Part shown: piece by piece, positions 8,421 through 15,296 of the stretch
Layout: each line of letters starts with the position of its first letter
Numbering within the stretch: position 1 is the stretch's first letter
NCBI GenBank assembly: GCA_902768785.1
Contig: CACXMM010000021.1
Span: 1-53,397 of the forward strand
Direction of reading: 5' to 3'
Length of the DNA stretch: 53,397 nucleotides
DNA from: an uncultured Prevotellaceae bacterium
GTDB lineage: Bacteria > Bacteroidota > Bacteroidia > Bacteroidales > Bacteroidaceae
Translations under genes and position numbers: made by a program
Notes under the pieces: generated by a model
What the model saw: the letters and a program-made list of their open reading frames with translations, nothing else
What the model was told of the DNA's origin: nothing
Databases searched by the model: none

Positions 8421-8816
8421 ATGGAAGAATTACAAAGGTTTCTAACTGCACAGGATGGAAAAAGAGGTGAAGACACCTTGTATGAACTGGCTTTGAAAGA
8501 AATCCAGGAGGGTAAACTTGGATTCGAATGCTGGATCAGATATGTCTATCCTCAACTGAAAAGGAAAGGGACAAGCCAGTTGACCGATTACTACGGTCTT
8601 GATGGGCGTGAAGAGGCGAAAGCTTACTTCAAACATCCCATCTTAAGAGAAAGACTCATTAAGGCGGCACAGGTTCTATTGGAAATAGACAAGCCGATAT
8701 TTGAAATCTTCAGCAATCTGGGCGTGATGAAACTACGAACATGTATGCTCTTGTTTGCCTCTATCTCTGATGAACCTATCTTTAAGCAAGTAATCAATAA
8801 ATATTGTTGGAAGTAA
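8421..8816 (+). CDS. DUF1810 family protein, probably frameshifted near its end
   Basis: 131 residues with the DUF1810 pattern: LQRFLTAQ, YELALKEIQEGK, WIRYVYPQLKRKG, then a D-G-R-E-E-A-K-A-Y-F-K-H-P-I-L segment and a late K-L-R-T-C-M-L-L-F-A. The biochemical role of the family is unknown. The protein stops at NKYCWK, but the other frame continues from about 8805 as GSKEDLSELTYF... to a stop at 8917-8919. The family normally continues past the [KR]-[YF]-F-G-G position, so a one-base indel near 8800-8815 is likely; it could be a real mutation or a sequencing error. Expressed from its own promoter with a LytTR-type operator. Confidence 0.8.
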   Translation: MEELQRFLTAQDGKRGEDTLYELALKEIQEGKLGFECWIRYVYPQLKRKGTSQLTDYYGLDGREEAKAYFKHPILRERLIKAAQVLLEIDKPIFEIFSNLGVMKLRTCMLLFASISDEPIFKQVINKYCWK

Positions 8817-8941
8817 AGAGGATTTGTCAGAATTGACTTATTTCATAAACGATCATCCTATATGGAATTTTAATGAAAAAAGCATTTATCAAGTCGAATA
8901 CTTACAATTAAACAAATAAAGGAAGATTCTTAACATAAAAC

Positions 8942-9274
8942 ATGGAAAGAATGGATTTGGATATTGAAGAATGGGCAAAGAGATTTGATGAAGAACTTCA
9001 AGAATCTATTGAAAAAGGCGAAAGACGAAGGGAAGAGAACGGCCTTATACTATGCGTAATATATGATAATGAATTATGGGATTATGGTTTTAATTTATTT
9101 AGAGCAAGTTTTGAATTACGAAAAGAGGACCTATCAGATTATGTTTATGTTGACAATCAAAAAAGTCTAAACTTTTGGTGTGATTCTGGATATGAAAACT
9201 ACTATGTAAACAGAAAATGTAAATTTGTTCGTATAGATAATGATGGCTGTGCAATTTTCTACAGAGACTATTGA
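8942..9274 (+). CDS. Small hypothetical protein
   Basis: 110 residues, acidic N-terminal helix (WAKRFDEELQESIEKGERR) followed by an aromatic-rich half (Tyr/Phe/Trp, for example YDNELWDYGFNLF and YENYYVNRKC). No signal peptide, no membrane helix, and no domain I recognise. It sits between the DUF1810 gene and the small basic protein without its own clear TAnnTTTG promoter. Function unknown. Confidence 0.6.
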   Translation: MERMDLDIEEWAKRFDEELQESIEKGERRREENGLILCVIYDNELWDYGFNLFRASFELRKEDLSDYVYVDNQKSLNFWCDSGYENYYVNRKCKFVRIDNDGCAIFYRDY

Positions 9275-9323
9275 TTATTATAATCAATAAAGAACAAGCA
9301 TATTTTCACAAATATGTAGCAAT

Positions 9324-9497
9324 ATGAGCAAAAAATCGATACCAATCCCAGGCCTCAGCTTCTCATGGAAGCGGGCCATCGGCATCACGCAAGTGAAGCG
9401 GGAAATAGCAAAGAAGACCGGCATCCCCACCTCCAAGGCGGGAATAGAGCGGAAAATCGGGAATGTGATATTAAAGGCCCTGTTTGGGAGAAAGTGA
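9324..9497 (+). CDS. Small basic protein, 57 residues
   Basis: ATG at 9324, stop at 9495-9497. The product begins MSKKSIPIPGLSFSWKRAIG and is strongly basic (15 Lys/Arg against 2 Glu). Similar short proteins with an SFSWKRA-[LI]-GIT motif and a GIPT-[ST] motif are, as far as I remember, common and uncharacterised in Bacteroidales. The 3' two thirds are duplicated at 8184-8309 as a start-less relic. It is immediately followed by the LytTR-type operator of the next operon. Function unknown; a nucleic-acid-binding or membrane-active role would fit the charge but is not shown. Confidence 0.6.
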   Translation: MSKKSIPIPGLSFSWKRAIGITQVKREIAKKTGIPTSKAGIERKIGNVILKALFGRK

Positions 9498-9532
9498 GAT
9501 TCATTTCGTACATCCGAACTGGTATTTCATAA
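9372..9532 (+). repeat. 161-bp direct repeat, copy B
   Basis: Partner of 8184-8344. This copy lies in the intact small-protein gene and ends with the operator of the LytTR-2 operon. Confidence 0.75.
9503..9532 (+). promoter_or_regulatory. LytTR-type operator before LytTR gene 2
   Basis: ATTTCGTAC (9503-9511) and ATTTCATAA (9524-9532), starts 21 bases apart; inner repeat begins 49 bases before the start of the -7 box at 9573. Confidence 0.65.
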
Positions 9533-9572
9533 AAAAACTGATAAAAAGAGGAGCTATTTGAATACAGTGTTG

Positions 9573-9580
9573 TATCTTTG
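9573..9580 (+). promoter_or_regulatory. -7 promoter box TATCTTTG for the LytTR-2 operon
   Basis: Exact TAnnTTTG match. The start codon ATG at 9590 is only 9 bases after it, so the transcript has a very short leader or none. The TTG at 9578 lies within the box and cannot be the start. Confidence 0.65.
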
Positions 9581-9589
9581 CAGAAAAAG

Positions 9590-9979
9590 ATGAATATGAA
9601 CAGCAGGGTGATCATTATATCCAATGCCAACGAACTGGTGAGGGTGAAGCCAGAGCGTGTGGTATATGTTGAGTCGGACGGCAATTATTCAAAGATGGTG
9701 TTGCACGATAAGACGGAACATGTGTTCACCATGAATCTTGCTCATTGTCAGCAGTTGATCGAGGAACAGTTGGGTAAGGAAGCAGAAACATTCATCCGTA
9801 TTGGGAAACAGTTGATTATCAATAGGGCGTATGTATTCAAGATCAATATAAACAAACAGGTGCTCATGATGTCGGATATGTCGCTGAATCATACGTTTAC
9901 TCTCTCTGCATCGAAAGAAGCGTTAAAGCAACTGAAAGCATATTTGGAATCAACAAGCGGAAAGGAGGCGAAACAATGA
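9590..9979 (+). CDS. Stand-alone LytTR DNA-binding regulator (copy 2)
   Basis: 129 residues, one LytTR domain: VVYVESDGNYSKM (about 19-31), a TFIRIGKQLIINRAYVF core (about 66-82), and C-terminal strands. No receiver or membrane domain. Start is ATG 9590 (or 9596); transcription begins nearly on top of it, so translation may be leaderless. It overlaps the PBP-like membrane protein by 4 bases (ATGA), so the two are made together. This mirrors LytTR regulatory systems of Gram-positive bacteria, where a regulator is paired with a membrane protein that restrains it; that parallel is inference. Likely binds the 21-base-period direct repeats in this region, including its own promoter. Confidence 0.92.
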   Translation: MNMNSRVIIISNANELVRVKPERVVYVESDGNYSKMVLHDKTEHVFTMNLAHCQQLIEEQLGKEAETFIRIGKQLIINRAYVFKININKQVLMMSDMSLNHTFTLSASKEALKQLKAYLESTSGKEAKQ

Positions 9980-11163
9980 ATAATGATGATTTTCAGGTAT
10001 TAGGAAGTAGTACAGAATCTGTCAAGAGTAAGAAAAGGAAATGGATCTTGATGGGCATGGGATTTCTGGCATTGCTCGCCATCGTTGGACTCTGGTGTTG
10101 GGGATATGCTACATCAAAAGATAAAAGGGTTGGTGAGTTAACCATCCAACCGAAATTGCAGACGGTGGTGGATTCGCTGTTGAATAAAGAACTGTTGGAC
10201 ATAGATGGTCTGCAAGGTCAAGTTATCGTGATGGAGGTCCAGACGGGAAAGATTCTGGCTATGGCAGGACTGGAGCGTAGGTTCGACGGAATGTTCCAGC
10301 CTTGTAGGAATTTTGCATTCCAGCAGGAGCCTGGGTCAATCATGTTAACTGCTTCTTTGCTGGCATTATTAGAGACAGGCGAAACAAAGTTGGACGATAT
10401 GATAGATACTTATGGCGGCGTGTGGTGTGTAGATGATACAGTCTCAATACGCGATCATAATTGGCAGCGGGGGGGATACGGACTGCTACAGGTTGAAGAA
10501 GCTTTGCGGTTCAGCTCGAATATCGGAATCTGTAGGATGATGGATAAGATTTTTCATGGTAAGGAAATGCGCTATTATGAAATGATCGACAAGATGAGTT
10601 TGGGTAAACCAGATAGTATAACGGGTATCGATGGATTGAAACCGATGGTGTGTAGTTCTCCTAAAGACAGCTTATGGACCAAATACAGGATGTTTTGGAA
10701 TGCCATGGGTTACGAGTTGAGCATGGCACCTATTCAGACATTGACGTTCTACAATGCTATCGCTAATGGTGGAAAGATGGTAAAACCGATGCTATATGCT
10801 GATTCTGTGGAGGTAATCAACCCTCGGATAGCCAGCAAGGAGAGTATTGCACAGATACAATTTGCGCTGGAACGTACGGTGTCACAAGGACTCGGACGTA
10901 AGGCGGGAACACAGAAAATGCGTGTGGCAGGTACTGTTGGGGATGCACAGGTGAAAATACAATATGATGATCGTGGTGAGGGTATTCCCATTGAGTATCA
11001 TATATCGTTTTGTGGCTATTTCCCGGCAAATAACCCCCAATATAGTATGATCGTGAGTTTGAACAAACAGGGATTGCCTGCCAGTGGGGGAGGTATGGCT
11101 GGAGTAGTATTCCACAATGTGGTGGAGTGGATAGCTGCCCATCCCAAGTTGTTAAAAGAATAG
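9976..11163 (+). CDS. Membrane-anchored penicillin-binding-protein-like pseudoenzyme
   Basis: 395 residues: short cytoplasmic tail, one membrane helix (about 24-46), then a transpeptidase-like fold facing the periplasm. It starts with the VIVMEVQTGKILAMAG strand typical of FtsI/PBP2 domains. The catalytic motifs are broken. SxxK is Ser121-Ile-Met-Leu124 in EPGSIMLTAS, so the lysine is lost; SxN is kept (Ser180-Ser-Asn182); KTG has become Thr320-Val-Gly322 in VAGTVGDAQ. No pedestal or dimerisation domain. Acylation by beta-lactams or transpeptidation is therefore unlikely. Co-translated with the LytTR-2 regulator, it is better explained as a sensor or anchor that controls the regulator. Confidence 0.85.
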   Translation: MNNDDFQVLGSSTESVKSKKRKWILMGMGFLALLAIVGLWCWGYATSKDKRVGELTIQPKLQTVVDSLLNKELLDIDGLQGQVIVMEVQTGKILAMAGLERRFDGMFQPCRNFAFQQEPGSIMLTASLLALLETGETKLDDMIDTYGGVWCVDDTVSIRDHNWQRGGYGLLQVEEALRFSSNIGICRMMDKIFHGKEMRYYEMIDKMSLGKPDSITGIDGLKPMVCSSPKDSLWTKYRMFWNAMGYELSMAPIQTLTFYNAIANGGKMVKPMLYADSVEVINPRIASKESIAQIQFALERTVSQGLGRKAGTQKMRVAGTVGDAQVKIQYDDRGEGIPIEYHISFCGYFPANNPQYSMIVSLNKQGLPASGGGMAGVVFHNVVEWIAAHPKLLKE

Positions 11164-11250
11164 TAAGGCATCACCATTCTATGGAACGTGCCGCCTCGTT
11201 CATGTTGATGAAGTGGGCAAGTATGGTTACTGAGGAATAGTTAGATTACT

Positions 11251-12099
11251 TCACCTGTTGAGAAATCCTTTGGCCTTCAACCATTGTAGCATCTGAGTGC
11301 TCCAGGTTTCTGTTGTAGTCTCACCCGTTTGGGGCATCAGTTCATAAGGACCCTTGCCATCGCCATAGATGTGCAGTTCGGCATTAGCTCCGGCTTTCTT
11401 CCACTCCATAAATAGGGCAACAAGACCGGCCGCTACATTGGGATGGTCGGCACGGGTCATGATCAATAGGGGTGGAGCATCAACAGGAACGGTGACAGGC
11501 ATCAGCGAAGGACCGAAGTTGGTGCAGAGGAAATCGGGGCGTTCCATGCTGTTAGCAGACATTGTTGCAGCAATGGCCACACCGCCACCTGCTGAGAAAC
11601 CTAGGAAACCGATCTTTTCCTTATTGATATGCCATTCATCTGCATGCTCCCGCACCATACGGATGGCTGCTCTGGCATCTAATGCAGCAAGTCGGATGAT
11701 GGAATCACCACTCGCATTGTGCATCGGATTGGCATCAGCTTGAGGAAATGCGTCCGGATGTGTTACGTCCACCATCGGAGGCATCTGCACTCCCTGCGGC
11801 ATCTGTCCTCCGCCCTTGTTGAGGTGATAGCGGAGTCCGATGGCAGCAATGCCATGCTCGTTCAGGAAAGATGCCATTTTCACCACGTCACTATCCCATG
11901 AAAGCCATCTCATAGCTCCTCCAGGGCAAAGAACGACGGCACAGCCAGTGGCCACCTCCTCTTGGGGTAGATAGACCTCAATCATCGGTTTGTCCTTCTC
12001 GTCAGCTGATGCATCACTCGTTGGAAGGAAAATCTGCTTTTGTGCAAATGCCTCCAATGGCATGGCAAACATACAAAGTAAAACTATTCTTTTCATCAT
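11251..12099 (-). CDS. Secreted alpha/beta hydrolase, acetyl-xylan-esterase-like, with the catalytic His position altered
   Basis: 282 residues with signal peptide (cleavage near AFAQ). CPGGAMRW is the oxyanion segment, GFSAGGG the nucleophile elbow (GxSxG), and TRADHPNV the acid-strand region. In related esterases the histidine sits in a GGHGFG motif; here the equivalent reads DGKGPYELMPQ, with Lys where His is expected. The relative at 35918-36646 in this window keeps GGHGFG. The protein may therefore be inactive or may use another residue. It is 44 bases downstream of the radical SAM gene and probably in its operon. Confidence 0.85.
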   Translation of the reverse strand: MMKRIVLLCMFAMPLEAFAQKQIFLPTSDASADEKDKPMIEVYLPQEEVATGCAVVLCPGGAMRWLSWDSDVVKMASFLNEHGIAAIGLRYHLNKGGGQMPQGVQMPPMVDVTHPDAFPQADANPMHNASGDSIIRLAALDARAAIRMVREHADEWHINKEKIGFLGFSAGGGVAIAATMSANSMERPDFLCTNFGPSLMPVTVPVDAPPLLIMTRADHPNVAAGLVALFMEWKKAGANAELHIYGDGKGPYELMPQTGETTTETWSTQMLQWLKAKGFLNR

Positions 12100-12143
12100 G
12101 ATGTAATAACGTTAGTTGTGGATTCATTATTATATCGTTGTCT

Positions 12144-13580
12144 TTAAAATGCTGCTTTGCCAATTACGTTTCTCATATTGATGCCTTTGGCGTTCCTTTT
12201 GCTTCGACTGTTAGCCAGCAAATGTTCAAGTACGGGTAACATTCGATTGAGATTGCCATAACGGATCATGAAATTCCAGAACGGTTCAAACTTCTTCCAT
12301 CCACCCGTGTAAAAGAGGTGGGTCAGTTGCTGCTTCAGATTGTCATGTCCGAAGCTGGCACGGAAGATGTTGCTCCATGTGTAGAACTCTTTGTATGCCC
12401 AGTCATAGCCTTGTTTCAGCTCTTCAGCTGAAAGTCCCATAGTCTTATAAACCACCGTGCGCGTGTCATATTTGCTCCAGTCATAGGAGGTGATGCGCCC
12501 GTCACGTTCCATTTGCTGGAACAAACGGGTGCCGGGGTAGGGCGTGAGAATATGGAAGGTGGCGGTGGTGATACTGTGTTCTATTCCCCAGTCAACTGTT
12601 CTTCGGAACACATCCTTGTCATCATGATCCAATCCGAAGACAAAACTACCGTTGATCATGATGCCTAAGCAGTGCAGACGTTCCACCGCTGCCACATAGT
12701 CTTTCGAGAGGTTCTGCAACTTGTTACTGCTGCGCAGGTTTTCAGGCGAGAAAGTCTCGAAGCCCAAGAACACACTTCGAAGTCCTGCCTCTGCTGCCTT
12801 TTCGATAAGGTCACCTTTTAGCACCGATGCCACCGTAGCGGCACTTTGGAATACACGGCCCATGCCCAGCATTCCCTCGAAGAGTTCTGCTGCGAAATGA
12901 GGACTGCCCAGCAGGTGATCATCCAAAAAGTAGAGATGTCGCCCAGGCAGACGGTCAATCTCTGCCAACGCATCATCCACTCGCTGGGTATAGAACGATT
13001 TCCCCTCGCCATAGAACGCATCCTTATAGCAGAAGTCGCAATGGTGAGGACAGCCACGTGAAACGACCAGCGAGTTGGGTACGAAGTATTTCTCGCGTTT
13101 AATCAGGTCGCGACGTACTGGCGGAATATTCTCTAAAGATCGCCATCGAGCTACGTAACGTTTCTGTGGGTGTCCTTCCCTGAAATCTTTCACGAATCTT
13201 GGGAATGCCTCCTCGCCAGGTCCAAGCAAAATAGTGTCAGCATGCTGTGCTGCTTCATCGGGCAACGAAGTCACATGCAATCCACCCATAGCCACATACA
13301 CCCCACGACGGCGATAGTCGTCGGCAATCCTGTAGGCTCGATAGGCGTTTGTTACATATACCTGAATGCACACTAAGTCAGGTTCATCGTCGAGATTTAG
13401 CTTCTCAACATGCTGATCTTGTATCTCCACCTCGTCGTCATCATTGAAATAGGCGGCAAGCGTGGCTAATCCCAGTGGTGGGAATAAAGAATACTTGATG
13501 GGGCGCCAGTATGGGCTCTCAGCTTCCTGCAAGGCAGGCAGAATCATTTTTACCTTCATTCTTTTTTTTTGCTGTGACAT
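12144..13580 (-). CDS. B12-binding radical SAM protein
   Basis: 478 residues. Residues 1-150 are a B12-binding-like domain with the usual PPLGLATLAAY opening and MGGLHVTSLPDEA and GPGEEAFP motifs. The radical SAM core carries the CxxxCxxC cluster motif as CPHHCDFC (about 188-195), and later FLGFETFSPENL and GSFVFGLDHD strands. This is the class B layout of BchE- or HpnJ-type enzymes and methylases; the substrate cannot be told. Start: ATG 13580 is chosen because the promoter box at 13612-13619 lies upstream, while the longer frame (to 13622) would start inside it. Carries a LytTR-type operator. The esterase-like gene follows on the same strand. Confidence 0.9.
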   Translation of the reverse strand: MSQQKKRMKVKMILPALQEAESPYWRPIKYSLFPPLGLATLAAYFNDDDEVEIQDQHVEKLNLDDEPDLVCIQVYVTNAYRAYRIADDYRRRGVYVAMGGLHVTSLPDEAAQHADTILLGPGEEAFPRFVKDFREGHPQKRYVARWRSLENIPPVRRDLIKREKYFVPNSLVVSRGCPHHCDFCYKDAFYGEGKSFYTQRVDDALAEIDRLPGRHLYFLDDHLLGSPHFAAELFEGMLGMGRVFQSAATVASVLKGDLIEKAAEAGLRSVFLGFETFSPENLRSSNKLQNLSKDYVAAVERLHCLGIMINGSFVFGLDHDDKDVFRRTVDWGIEHSITTATFHILTPYPGTRLFQQMERDGRITSYDWSKYDTRTVVYKTMGLSAEELKQGYDWAYKEFYTWSNIFRASFGHDNLKQQLTHLFYTGGWKKFEPFWNFMIRYGNLNRMLPVLEHLLANSRSKRNAKGINMRNVIGKAAF

Positions 13581-13611
13581 GATTTTATGCTTCTTTTCGG
13601 GTTTCACGATA

Positions 13612-13619
13612 CAAAAGTA
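13612..13619 (-). promoter_or_regulatory. -7 promoter box TACTTTTG for the radical SAM operon
   Basis: The minus strand reads TACTTTTG (TAnnTTTG), 31 bases before the ATG at 13580. Confidence 0.6.
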
Positions 13620-13659
13620 CAATAATAGAATGAGTTGTACAAGGAAATCCCGCCATGTT

Positions 13660-13689
13660 GTACGAACTGGCGGGATTGTTGTACGAAAT
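13660..13689 (-). promoter_or_regulatory. LytTR-type operator before the radical SAM gene
   Basis: The minus strand reads ATTTCGTAC (13689-13681) and AGTTCGTAC (13668-13660), starts 21 bases apart; the inner repeat begins 49 bases from the start of the -7 box. Confidence 0.65.
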
Positions 13690-13800
13690 GCTTTTCTATC
13701 TTTCCGCTTCCGTCCCTCTTTACTCCACCATTCCTATACTGATGGTCTCATGCACCCATGTTTTTAATGTATCGTAGTTTTCAACGCTAATACGGTATTG

Positions 13801-14454
13801 TCATAGTTGTGCATCTTTGTCATCATCCACAAAGTAGTCTTCTTCAGCCATCGCTTGTTTAAGACTTATACCACGAGCCAGTTTGTCGTAGAATGATTTA
13901 CGTGAGCGTAGTTCTTTTCGGAACATCGCCTTTGTGCCTTCAGCGTCAGACTTATAGTTCATACTATGGTCGATGCCCATGCCCTTGGCAACTTCCAGCG
14001 CATCCTGGTTGGCCCCGATATAGGTGAAGAGCCAGTTCTTTTTCTTCAGGTCCTCGACAAGTTGATAGATTCGCTGATGATTCCACTCTCTTGAAGCATT
14101 CTCATATCCATCTGTGATGATCGTCACCAGTACGTTATCGTCCTCGTCAATGTATCGTTGCAGGTTGGTGATGGAATAACCCATGGCATCATAGAGAGGA
14201 GTATTGTCAGTAGGCTGATAGTCCTTCTCGTTCAAATCGGGTACCTTGGTGATGGGCATGCGGTCAAAGACAATGGTAATATATTTTCCATTGAACACCA
14301 CCAGACTGAGCATGTGCTCCTGATCAGTATTCTCCTTCTGCGCCGCGCGGATGGTCTGAACGGTTTCAACTACGCCGGCAATGGCTTCATTTCTAATGCT
14401 GTACATAGAGCCTGAGGCGTCCAGTACGATAAGGTTAAAGATTTTCTGTTCCAT
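13801..14454 (-). CDS. von Willebrand factor A domain protein, cytoplasmic
   Basis: 217 residues, a single vWA domain. The MIDAS metal site is DASGSM near residue 12-17, with a conserved Thr in TDNTPLYDA and Asp in ITDGYENAS. No signal peptide or membrane helix. The C-terminal tail is acidic (EEDYFVDDDKDAQL). Close relatives resemble TerY-like or chaperone-type vWA proteins that hold metal-dependent complexes, but no tellurite or AAA partner genes lie nearby. A 53-base gap separates it from the upstream gene on the same strand, so they may be co-transcribed. Confidence 0.88.
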   Translation of the reverse strand: MEQKIFNLIVLDASGSMYSIRNEAIAGVVETVQTIRAAQKENTDQEHMLSLVVFNGKYITIVFDRMPITKVPDLNEKDYQPTDNTPLYDAMGYSITNLQRYIDEDDNVLVTIITDGYENASREWNHQRIYQLVEDLKKKNWLFTYIGANQDALEVAKGMGIDHSMNYKSDAEGTKAMFRKELRSRKSFYDKLARGISLKQAMAEEDYFVDDDKDAQL

Positions 14455-14507
14455 GTTGATAATTGTTTAATTAGTTACTTTTGTTTAATGATTTACACTT
14501 GTTTTGT

Positions 14508-14927
14508 TTAGGTTGTTTTCTTTAAATAGATGTAAGCAGGGTAGTTTCCAAGCACGAAGAGTGTTACAGGGCATATCCAGATCTTCTTTGTAAATCCGGC
14601 TATTCCATGCACCTCGTAATGAGCACCACCAGTCAGTGACTGATCAATACGTCGCAGTTCAGCATATCCATCATGCTTCTGCTGCTTTGATGAAGGAATC
14701 ACGTTGACACGTGTCTCCAAACCATCATCAGAGAGAAATTCACAGAGGTCATCAGCGCCAGCCACCATCATCAGGTTATGATGATCAAATGGCCAGCCAG
14801 GGAAGTCAATATACCAGCAACCGTCAGCCTCATGGTTGAATTTCAGCTGATACTCTTTCTTCTTACCGAACACGCTCTTCTGAATCAGAGAGGCACCGTT
14901 CATCAAATCTTTCATTGAATAATCCAT
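14508..14927 (-). CDS. Hypothetical protein, possibly DUF6717-like
   Basis: 139 residues. Features: CWYIDFPGWPFDHHNLMMVA in the first half and a hydrophobic C-terminal strand or helix (IWICPVTLFVLGNYPAYIYL). From memory, the WYID-[LF]-P-x-W and MVAGAD motifs are shared with small proteins named DUF6717; treat that as tentative. Its promoter (TATCTTTG at 14970-14977, minus) is 43 bases upstream. No LytTR-type operator. It precedes the vWA gene and may be in its operon. Function unknown. Confidence 0.7.
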   Translation of the reverse strand: MDYSMKDLMNGASLIQKSVFGKKKEYQLKFNHEADGCWYIDFPGWPFDHHNLMMVAGADDLCEFLSDDGLETRVNVIPSSKQQKHDGYAELRRIDQSLTGGAHYEVHGIAGFTKKIWICPVTLFVLGNYPAYIYLKKTT

Positions 14928-14969
14928 CTTTCTTAGGGTTTTAATAGTTCAACATTAACTTTGTCGATG

Positions 14970-14977
14970 CAAAGATA
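14970..14977 (-). promoter_or_regulatory. -7 promoter box TATCTTTG for the 14927-13801 gene pair
   Basis: The minus strand reads TATCTTTG, an exact consensus match, shortly before the ATG at 14927. Confidence 0.6.
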
Positions 14978-15007
14978 CGACATATATAAAGTAAGATGCA
15001 TATCCCT

Positions 15008-15036
15008 GCAAGCCTTGCAGGCTTTGCAAGGCTTGC
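15008..15036. repeat. Perfect 12-base inverted repeat
   Basis: GCAAGCCTTGCA (15008-15019) and TGCAAGGCTTGC (15025-15036) are exact inverted arms around GGCTT. Each arm itself holds the near-palindrome AAGCCTTGC. It lies just upstream of the -7 box at 14970-14977, where an operator would sit. No T-run follows on either strand, so a terminator is unlikely. Confidence 0.6.
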
Positions 15037-15094
15037 TCACCCCCATGCAGTAGGGGTTCTGAACAAGTCTTAGTGGAGCAGGGATTTTGTTTCT

Positions 15095-15152
15095 ATCAGG
15101 TCGTTAGCAGTATATATTCATAAATATTCATATATACTGCTAACGACCTGAT
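15095..15152. repeat. Perfect 23-base inverted repeat with 12-base centre
   Basis: The arms 15095-15117 and 15130-15152 are exact reverse complements (outer end ATCAGGTCGTTAGC). A second pair, TTTTGTTTC at 15085-15093 and GAAACAAAA at 15168-15176, encloses it. The whole could fold into a long hairpin. It could be an attenuator, a recombination site or the end of a small mobile element; no transposase is near. Confidence 0.75.
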
Positions 15153-15177
15153 TAAACATCAATAAAAGAAACAAAAC

Positions 15178-15243
15178 ATGAAGAACATGAAACGTACCAT
15201 CACGAAAACGACCCCAAGCGTCCTCTCTCGCATGCCTCACTAA
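15178..15243 (+). other. Possible 21-codon ORF after the inverted repeat
   Basis: ATG at 15178 to TAA at 15241 encodes a short basic Thr/Lys-rich peptide (MKNMKRTITKTTPSVLSRMP...). It begins 2 bases after the outer inverted arm. It might be a leader peptide, but no + strand gene follows, so it may be chance. Confidence 0.2.
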
Positions 15244-15296
15244 TCAGGGCATACATAAAAGAGAACTACCTGGAGTAACATCTGGCTGGAAAGTAA

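Noticed and set aside
13769-13800. TAGTTTTC box resembling the DUF1810 promoter
   Set aside because: The last base of the box does not match, the nearby direct repeats face the other way, and no + strand gene follows.
15095-15152. Integron attC-like site (GTTAGC...GCTAAC)
   Set aside because: The core does not fit GTTRRRY/RYYYAAC and there is no integrase or cassette gene.
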